Below the pieces are notes generated by a model. It was not told where the DNA came from and did no database searches. It saw only the letters and a list, made by a program, of their open reading frames with translations. The position numbers and the translations under genes are program-made. Below, piece by piece: positions 7,084-12,217 of a stretch of 12,217 bases of DNA (positions are counted from its first letter, which is position 1; every line of letters starts with the position of its first letter). This DNA is from an uncultured Collinsella sp. (GTDB taxonomy: Bacteria > Actinomycetota > Coriobacteriia > Coriobacteriales > Coriobacteriaceae): contig URIA01000057.1 in the NCBI GenBank assembly GCA_900547765.1, positions 1 to 12,217 on the forward strand. Direction: 5' to 3'.

Positions 7084-7583
7084 ACTGTGCCTCCTAAACA
7101 AGCCCCTCTTAGACTTGCGTATATAACGGAGCACCCAATTGGCTCCGTTAGGACCGGTTTGCGCGTTGCCGGCGATGACAATGCGCGATGTCTAAACGTC
7201 TCAACGCTCAGACAAACACTATTTTACCGTTCTGGTTGGTCAGTTATTCACCTAAAGCCGCCAATGATGAAACGTTTTTTCTATCCCTGAAGACCCTTGT
7301 GCGGCATTCATACTCCCAAGCTGGGCAAACGTTTTATCAAGGTTGACTACATATCCCGGGCAGGACGGTGCCCCTCCAAAATATGCACCGTTCGCCGCCA
7401 AAAATCGACCGTTTGCGGCACCGTGATACCACTCGGTCGTCCAAGGTGCCGACATTTGTGCGACATCCGTCTTCGTGGTGCAAAGGTGCAAGTCCAAGTG
7501 CGGCACCCCCGGTGTGCCACATGCGGGTAAACTAGAACCTTATATAGAGATATTTGAACCCTAACCGCAGCAAAGGAGGCCCC
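7084..7583. other. 500-bp divergent intergenic region
   Basis: This region holds the control sequences for the leftward Fe-alcohol dehydrogenase gene and the rightward TPR-like operon. I see the inverted repeat at 7124-7150, two same-orientation AAACGTTTT motifs 57 bases apart (7270-7278 and 7327-7335), and several short GC-rich inverted repeats, for example CGGCACC/GGTGCCG (7416-7422 with 7445-7451) and GGCAC/GTGCC near 7502-7518. A TATATA/TATAGA (7541-7548) is a possible -10 for the rightward operon without a good -35. An 84-codon leftward open frame (7252-7506) lacks a ribosome-binding site and is not annotated as a gene. Confidence 0.5.
7124..7150. promoter_or_regulatory. inverted repeat upstream of the Fe-alcohol dehydrogenase gene
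   Basis: TAACGGAGC (7124-7132) and its exact complement GCTCCGTTA (7142-7150) are separated by 9 bases, 41 bases before the start codon at 7083. It could be an operator or an RNA hairpin in the leader. Read on the minus strand a TATATA (7120-7125) sits at its proximal edge and could be a -10 box, but no -35 match is found at standard spacing. It does not match the Rex consensus that often controls alcohol dehydrogenases. Confidence 0.4.
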
Positions 7584-8660
7584 ATGGCATTCGATCCCAT
7601 TCAAGAGGATTGCCATCGCCTCGTTCTTGAGGCCTTGCGCCGCGACAATATCCCGCTCACCGACGGTGCTGCCGTAGAGCGTCTGATGGAACAATTCACC
7701 CGCAACCCCGCACCGCTCATCGTGCACGACCGCGACCGCGCCGGGCACCTCATTGCCAAGGTGGTCGAGGCTGTCGACTACCGCATTCCCTTTATCCCTG
7801 ACGATACCCAGGCAGAGCAGGAAGAGGCAGCTGCCGAGAACATGCTCCGCGAGGCAGCCGCGCTCGACCCCACCAACTGGGACGCTCAGCGCATGCTGAC
7901 CGCCCTCACCGCCGAATCCAACGAGGAATACGTGCAGCATCTGGTGTCCAAGTGCGACGAGGTGGAGCACGATCTGGCGCTCAAGATCGCCTCGGCGCAG
8001 GACCCCTACGAGCGCGAGGCCGCTGGCGACCTTATGCGCCGCCCCTACCTGCGCTGGCTTGCCGCCTTGGCATCGCGCGCGCTCATTAGCGGCCGCTACC
8101 GCATGTCGCTCGAAGCCGCAAACCGCAGCCTCGACTTTGCCCCCAACGATCCTGCCGGCGTCCGCCACACCGCAATGCTCGCCATGGCAAAGCTCGAATA
8201 CCCCGCCGAGGAGCTCAAGCGCTTTCGCTCCGCTCACTCCGTGCCGTACCTCGCGAATACCCCGCTGCGCCGCCGCCCCAAAGATGCGGAGCGTGACTTG
8301 GACCCGTGGACGCTCATCGCGCTGATGAGCGCAGCCTGGCGCGAGCTGGATTACGATGGCGCCGAGCACTACTTGCGCATCCTTGCGCGCTCGTGTCCGC
8401 ACGCAGCCGAGGCGCTCTACTTCCAAACCGAGTTTCCCGATGGCGTCTATGCCCGCGTCAACGTGGGTGCGGGCTCCACCGACGAGCTTGTCCTCGCGCT
8501 GTCCGAGGCGACGCCGGTACTGCAGGAGGGCCTGGGCGCGCCCGACAACGCCAGCTTTGCCGCCTGGGTCGCCACCAACGACATCGTGCGCTCCCAGATC
8601 GACGAGCGCATACTGCGGGCGGCCGAGCAGGGCTTGCCGTTTAAGGGAGGAGACCTCTAA
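7584..8660 (+). CDS. TPR-like helical repeat protein 1
   Basis: This 358-residue protein has no recognised catalytic motif. It is almost entirely alpha-helical, with no signal peptide or membrane segment. A TPR-like helix pair lies around 153-187 (RPYLRWLAALASRAL followed by RYRMSLEAANRSLDFAPND), continuing to about 210, and another helical pair near 268-305 (TLIALMSAAWRELDYDGAEHYLRILA). The layout recalls ST7-like and other TPR scaffold proteins, so a role in protein-protein interaction is likely but the partner is unknown. ATG 7584 is chosen for the near-perfect AAAGGAGG (7572-7579); the open frame begins at 7554 without one. The stop shares its last base with the next start (TAATG). The next gene is a diverged homologue with the same layout, pointing to an ancient tandem duplication. 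Confidence 0.8.
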   Translation: MAFDPIQEDCHRLVLEALRRDNIPLTDGAAVERLMEQFTRNPAPLIVHDRDRAGHLIAKVVEAVDYRIPFIPDDTQAEQEEAAAENMLREAAALDPTNWDAQRMLTALTAESNEEYVQHLVSKCDEVEHDLALKIASAQDPYEREAAGDLMRRPYLRWLAALASRALISGRYRMSLEAANRSLDFAPNDPAGVRHTAMLAMAKLEYPAEELKRFRSAHSVPYLANTPLRRRPKDAERDLDPWTLIALMSAAWRELDYDGAEHYLRILARSCPHAAEALYFQTEFPDGVYARVNVGAGSTDELVLALSEATPVLQEGLGAPDNASFAAWVATNDIVRSQIDERILRAAEQGLPFKGGDL

Positions 8661-9703
8661 TGGATCCGAGCGTCTACATCCCCGCCTACCTGGAGCGCAC
8701 CTATCTGGCGTCGCACCCCGAGCTCACCGATGCAGCACGCGAGCTTGTCCATAACGACATTAGTGCGAATCCCCAAAAGTATGCGCAGTCCGAGCATGCT
8801 CAGGCGCTGCTGTCCTATGCCGGTGTTCATCGCCACCTGCTCGACGAGCTCCATCGCATCGAGGACATGGGCAGCGACGAGGAGTTTGAGCAGACGCGCA
8901 ACCGCCTGTTCGACGACATGCGCGACGAGCTGCTCAAGATCGTCCGCGTCGATGCGCTGGCCGTCGATGCCCAGCTGCTCGCCATCATTTTGGCGGACAC
9001 GCCCGTCGACGCCTGCCTGGGCGACCTGATGAAGCTCGAGACGAGCACGGCCGACTACCTGCAACAGAGCGTGCCCGGGTTTGATATGGAGGCCCCGCAC
9101 TACTGGGCCAATAATGTTTTGGCCGACGGTGTCACCGCAGCGGACCTTACCGTGAGCGAGCCGGCCCTTATCGGGTGGCTTCACACACTCGAGGCCATCT
9201 CGCAGCTGTGCATGGCGAGCGCTCGTTACCGCGCCGCCGCCAACTATGCTCGCCGCGTTCTTAAGGCGGAAGGCTATCCTACCCGGGCCGCCGGCACCGT
9301 GCTGCTCGCCCTCGCCCGCCTAGAAGACCAGGACGGCTTTTTTGCCCTGGCCCACCAGCTCGAGGAACAGGTGGGGGCAGACGCACTCGAAAACTCTCCT
9401 TGGTACCTGCTCGCCCGCACGATCTTGCTGTTCAAAACAAACAAGATGCGCCCGGCGACGCGCGCGCTGCGTGAGTTCGCTAACCGTTGCGAGGGCGGCG
9501 CGTTCTTCTTGCTGAATCCCATGTACCAGACACCGTACCTTCCCTGCCGGCCCGAGCCACGCGATCCCTGGGATCTTTCGCACCAGGCAGTTTGGGAGGC
9601 CGACGGCATTATCTCGGACACCCCCGACTTTGCCCCCTGGGCCAACGCCTGCGAAGATGTATCGCAGCTCGCCCAGGAATTTGCGCGCCGCTACGGCTTT
9701 TAG
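8660..9703 (+). CDS. TPR-like helical repeat protein 2
   Basis: A 347-residue, mostly helical, apparently cytosolic protein of unknown function. Its ATG overlaps the preceding stop by one base, with GGGAGGAG about 9 bases upstream, so translation of the two is coupled. It aligns along its length with protein 1: DAQLLAIILADTP here against DAQRMLTALTAES; the TPR-like pair ARYRAAANYARRVLKAEG (188-205) against GRYRMSLEAANRSLDFAP; SPWYLLARTILLFKTNKM (246-263) against DPWTLIALMSAAWRELDY; and a closing acidic segment ending in an Ala-Trp motif (FAPWA against FAAWV). Identity is low, so the two have long diverged and may form a heterodimer. It is followed after 45 bases by the murT-gatD gene on the same strand, with no terminator in between, so all three may be one operon. 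Confidence 0.8.
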   Translation: MDPSVYIPAYLERTYLASHPELTDAARELVHNDISANPQKYAQSEHAQALLSYAGVHRHLLDELHRIEDMGSDEEFEQTRNRLFDDMRDELLKIVRVDALAVDAQLLAIILADTPVDACLGDLMKLETSTADYLQQSVPGFDMEAPHYWANNVLADGVTAADLTVSEPALIGWLHTLEAISQLCMASARYRAAANYARRVLKAEGYPTRAAGTVLLALARLEDQDGFFALAHQLEEQVGADALENSPWYLLARTILLFKTNKMRPATRALREFANRCEGGAFFLLNPMYQTPYLPCRPEPRDPWDLSHQAVWEADGIISDTPDFAPWANACEDVSQLAQEFARRYGF

Positions 9704-9748
9704 CGACGCGATCGCCCCGACCATGTCATTCACGTTAGGAACGACTTC

Positions 9749-11926
9749 ATGAACTTCCGCTCATCTCTCGCCTGCACCTCGAGCGATATCGCCCGCTGGG
9801 GACTGCGCTCTGTCCTCAAACGCCAGGGTGGCGTGCTTCCCGGCCGCATCGCCATGAAGATCGACCCCGAGCTGCTAAGCGACCTCGCGAGCCTGGTCGA
9901 CCGCAGCGTGGTGATCACCGGTACTAATGGCAAGACCACCACCTCCAACCTCATCGCTGACGCCGTTGCTGCCAGCGGCGCTACCGTGGTGTGCAACCGT
10001 GCCGGCAACAATATGGAGCCTGGTGTGGTGGGTGCTCTGCTCGAGGCCCGCGGCGGCCTTAAGCACACCAGCAGCGGCAAGCGCGTGGGCGTTTTTGAGT
10101 GCGACGAGCTCTACACGGTGCGCGTCCTGCCCAAGCTCAAACCGACGTACTTTGTGCTGCTCAACCTGTTCCGCGACCAGCTAGACCGCTACGGCGAGAT
10201 CGACCATACCCAAGACGTCATCGCCCATGCGTTGGAGCTCTCTCCGACGACAACGCTCGTCTACAACGCCGACGATCCGCTGTGCGCCTCGATCGCCGCG
10301 CGCGTCCCCAACACGAGCATCGCCTTTGGCATCGACGGCGCCACGGGCACCGAGTCCGACCGCATTAGCGACTCGCGTTTTTGCTCGCAGTGCAACGCCC
10401 CGCTGGAATACGACTATGTGCAGTACGGACAGCTGGGCGCCTATCATTGCCCTTCGTGCGGCTGGGGTCGCCCCGCGCTGCTCCGCCGCGTGACGGGCGT
10501 TGAGCTCGGCTGCGACGGCTACGGCTTTGACCTGGCCTTTGGACCCGAGGCCAACGCGCCCGCCGTGCACATCGCCACGCGCTACAACGGCCTGTACATG
10601 GTCTATAACGTCGCCGCCGCCTTCTTTGCGGCGCACGAGCTGGGCGTGGACGCGGCGCACCTGCAGCCCACGCTTAATGCCTACGTGCCCGCCGGCGGAC
10701 GCATGGGCCGCTGGGATATTGCCGGCCGCACCGTCGAGGCCAACCTGGCCAAGAATCCCGTGGGCTTCGATCGCCAGATCCAGTCCATTAAAACGGCAGG
10801 TGGCAGGCTCTGCGCCTTCTTCCTAAACGATAACGATGCCGACGGCCACGATGTCTCGTGGATCTACGATGTCGACTTCGAGCGCATCGCCGACACGCCG
10901 GGTCTTGTCGCCTTTGCCGGAGGCACGCGTGCGCACGACATGCAGGTACGCCTCAAGTACGCCGGCATCGATGCCGCGATTATCTCGGACGTCGCGCAGG
11001 CGATCGGCGCCGTGGCAGACGAGGCCGCCGATGACACCTTCTACGCCGTCGCCAACTACACGGCCTTCCCGCCGTTAGTCAAGGAGCTCGACGGGCTTAA
11101 AGACGACGATGCAAGCTCGATTGTCTCCCACGCCGTAACGCGCGCCGATGGTAGCGCTGTCCCCACCGATATTGCGCCGGTCGAGCTTTCGCGCCCCCTG
11201 CGCATCGTCTACCTGTATCCCGATGCGCTCAACCTCTACGCCGACGGCGGCAACGTTATCGCGCTCGAACGCCGCTGCGCCTGGCGCGGCATTCCCGTGC
11301 GTGTGGACGAAGTCCACATGGGCGAGACGCTCGACCTGACCGACGCCGACATCGTTATGATGGGCGGCGGCTCCGATCGCGACCAGCTGGCCGTGGCACA
11401 CGAACTGCTCGCTCAAAAAGACAAGGTCGCGGCCTATGTTGAGGACGGCGGCACACTGCTTGCTATCTGTGGCGGCTATCAGCTGCTCGGCCGTTCGTAC
11501 TATATGGGCGAAGATCGCATCGAGGGCCTGGGCGTCATTGCCGCCGAAACCGTACGCGGCTCCGACCGCCTGATCGGCAACGTCGCCGTCAAGACCGACC
11601 TGTCACCCGAGCCCTTTGTGGGATTCGAGAACCACGGCGGCCGCACCTTGCTCGATGCAGAGGCCACGCCGCTCGGAACGTCTGTCGTCACGGGCACCGG
11701 CAACAACGGCGACGATGGCTTTGAGGGCATCATCTACAAGGGTGTCATCGGCACGTACCTGCACGGGCCGGCGCTCCCCAAGAACCCCGAGCTCGCCGAC
11801 TGGCTCATCACCCACGCCCTCGAGCGCCGCGGCGATGCGCAGGCCACAGCCCTGCTGCCGCTCAAGCCCCTCGACGACACCTACGAGCGCACCGCTCACG
11901 ACGCCGCCATGAAGCTCCTCCCCTAA
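9749..11926 (+). CDS. MurT-GatD fusion: lipid II isoglutaminyl synthase
   Basis: One 725-residue protein joins both subunits of the enzyme that amidates the D-Glu of lipid II, using glutamine and ATP, in the cytoplasm. The MurT part (about 1-455) has the Mur-ligase P-loop GTNGKTTT (58-65), FECDE (116-120), LNLFRDQLDRYGE (138-150), YNADDP, the MurT zinc ribbon (C212, C215, C234, C237) and a DUF1727 segment with LAKNPVGF (333-340) and DGHDVSW (365-371). D368 matches the MurT Asp that completes the amidase triad. After a linker of about 30 residues, the GatD part (about 483-725) has YPDALNLYADGGN, the nucleophile C574 in AICGGYQLLG, GFENHGGRT and H672 in GTYLHGP. No stop or frameshift interrupts the join. 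AGGA at 9737-9740 precedes the ATG. In most Gram-positives these are two adjacent genes. Confidence 0.95.
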   Translation: MNFRSSLACTSSDIARWGLRSVLKRQGGVLPGRIAMKIDPELLSDLASLVDRSVVITGTNGKTTTSNLIADAVAASGATVVCNRAGNNMEPGVVGALLEARGGLKHTSSGKRVGVFECDELYTVRVLPKLKPTYFVLLNLFRDQLDRYGEIDHTQDVIAHALELSPTTTLVYNADDPLCASIAARVPNTSIAFGIDGATGTESDRISDSRFCSQCNAPLEYDYVQYGQLGAYHCPSCGWGRPALLRRVTGVELGCDGYGFDLAFGPEANAPAVHIATRYNGLYMVYNVAAAFFAAHELGVDAAHLQPTLNAYVPAGGRMGRWDIAGRTVEANLAKNPVGFDRQIQSIKTAGGRLCAFFLNDNDADGHDVSWIYDVDFERIADTPGLVAFAGGTRAHDMQVRLKYAGIDAAIISDVAQAIGAVADEAADDTFYAVANYTAFPPLVKELDGLKDDDASSIVSHAVTRADGSAVPTDIAPVELSRPLRIVYLYPDALNLYADGGNVIALERRCAWRGIPVRVDEVHMGETLDLTDADIVMMGGGSDRDQLAVAHELLAQKDKVAAYVEDGGTLLAICGGYQLLGRSYYMGEDRIEGLGVIAAETVRGSDRLIGNVAVKTDLSPEPFVGFENHGGRTLLDAEATPLGTSVVTGTGNNGDDGFEGIIYKGVIGTYLHGPALPKNPELADWLITHALERRGDAQATALLPLKPLDDTYERTAHDAAMKLLP

Positions 11927-11933
11927 CGCCCCA

Positions 11934-11970
11934 CCACCACAAAGGGGACAGGCACCTTTGTGGTGGTTTT
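11934..11970 (+). terminator. REP-like stem-loop copy B, terminator of murT-gatD
   Basis: A 12-bp perfect stem (11934-11945 with 11955-11966) encloses a 9-base loop and is followed by TTTT. It begins 8 bases after the murT-gatD stop, so it can act as an intrinsic terminator. Its inner part (CAAAGGGG, A, CAGG, variable triplet, CTTTG) matches the minus-strand reading of the stem-loop at 4593-4623, while the outer arms differ yet still pair. It therefore appears to be a dispersed repeat serving as a terminator. Confidence 0.75.
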
Positions 11971-11989
11971 GACCCGCCACGGTAGTTTG

Positions 11990-12044
11990 TCTCGATTTGT
12001 AACATCTAGACCGTTAAAAGTCGTCGTACTGTTACAGATTGAGA
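11990..12044. repeat. inverted pair 1 of a 15-bp repeat
   Basis: TCTCGATTTGTAACA (11990-12004) is followed by TGTTACAGATTGAGA (12030-12044). The arms are complementary at 13 of 15 positions and the two differences give G-T pairs in one strand sense, so a transcript would fold into a 15-bp stem with a 25-base loop. The same unit recurs at 12070-12124. Confidence 0.7.
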
Positions 12045-12069
12045 TGTTGGTGCCGACGCCCGCCGTCTA

Positions 12070-12124
12070 TCTCGATCTGTAACAGATAGAGCCGATTTGC
12101 CCGCTCAGATGTTACAGATTGAGA
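12070..12124. repeat. inverted pair 2 of a 15-bp repeat
   Basis: TCTCGATCTGTAACA (12070-12084) is followed by TGTTACAGATTGAGA (12110-12124), complementary at 14 of 15 positions, again with a 25-base loop. The right arm is identical to that of pair 1 while the loops differ, and the two pairs are offset by exactly 80 bases. Confidence 0.7.
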
Positions 12125-12217
12125 TATTTGAAAATCGGAATAAAAGCCTACTCCTGTGTGGTGGGTTGATTTCCGATCTCAGCCGAACACATTGAGCGGA
12201 TAGGCCGTTCCCGCAGT

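Larger units (their letters stand above)
11971..12217. other. right-edge non-coding region with repeats
   Basis: No convincing gene is seen here. It holds the two repeat pairs above and a 7-bp inverted repeat ATCGGAA/TTCCGAT (12134-12140 with 12171-12177). Short leftward open frames enter from the right edge, one ending in TGA at 12179-12181, and could be the tail of a gene beyond the window, but too little is present to judge. Confidence 0.5.

Noticed and set aside
6154..7290. Long rightward open frame (378 codons) opposite the Fe-alcohol dehydrogenase gene
   Set aside because: Antisense to a gene with full catalytic motifs and a strong ribosome-binding site; Val/Gly/Asp-rich shadow composition.
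7416..7518. Cluster of short GC-rich inverted repeats that might be a structured RNA or riboswitch
   Set aside because: The stems are short and several alternatives overlap; no known riboswitch core is recognised.
7347..8426. Leftward open frame (359 codons) covering the first TPR-like gene and part of the intergenic region
   Set aside because: The rightward frame has a near-perfect ribosome-binding site, a coupled partner gene and paralogy with it, none of which the leftward frame has.
12179..12217. Possible C-terminal end of a leftward gene entering from the right edge
   Set aside because: Only 12 codons before the TGA are visible, and other frames are also open there, so there is no basis to choose.

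Overview
The window looks like chromosomal DNA from a GC-rich, anaerobic Gram-positive actinomycete of the Coriobacteriia, most likely Collinsella or a close relative. This is inferred from the protein families and style of sequence, not from a marker gene. Four-cluster ferredoxin-type and oxygen-sensitive Fe-alcohol dehydrogenase genes fit an anaerobe. The MurT/GatD lipid II amidation enzyme fits a Gram-positive wall. No phage, IS element, CRISPR array, tRNA or rRNA is visible.

Layout. The left edge holds a 26-bp perfect palindrome just upstream of a small unrecognised gene on the + strand (105-494). This gene converges on a leftward block: a 4Fe-4S protein with four clusters (2090-3343), the universal ATPase YchF (899-1975) and a small DUF1648-type membrane protein (504-887) whose ribosome-binding site overlaps the ychF stop. 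To the right lie three leftward iron/zinc-type alcohol dehydrogenase genes: a glycerol-dehydrogenase-like paralogue (3495-4562), a canonical GldA-type glycerol dehydrogenase (4676-5776) and a class III Fe-alcohol dehydrogenase (5860-7083). Good intrinsic terminators follow the last two, so the three are probably separate units despite sitting in a row.

A 500-bp divergent intergenic region (7084-7583) separates these from a rightward block. That block has two translationally coupled, diverged sister genes for alpha-helical TPR-like proteins (7584-8660 and 8660-9703), then a single 725-residue protein joining MurT (Mur ligase) to GatD (glutamine amidotransferase) (9749-11926). MurT and GatD are normally separate polypeptides, so this fusion is the most notable gene here. 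The right edge (11971-12217) is non-coding as far as can be seen and carries four copies of a 15-bp repeat arranged as two hairpins.

How the genes work together. The dehydrogenases would interconvert polyols or alcohols with their aldehydes or ketones to balance NAD(P)H during fermentation. MurT-GatD would amidate the D-glutamate of lipid II in the cytoplasm. The TPR-like pair lies directly upstream and may be co-transcribed with it, but its function is unknown. Two dispersed stem-loops at 4593-4623 and 11934-11966 share a conserved core with differing but still paired outer arms, as expected of a REP-type repeat family.
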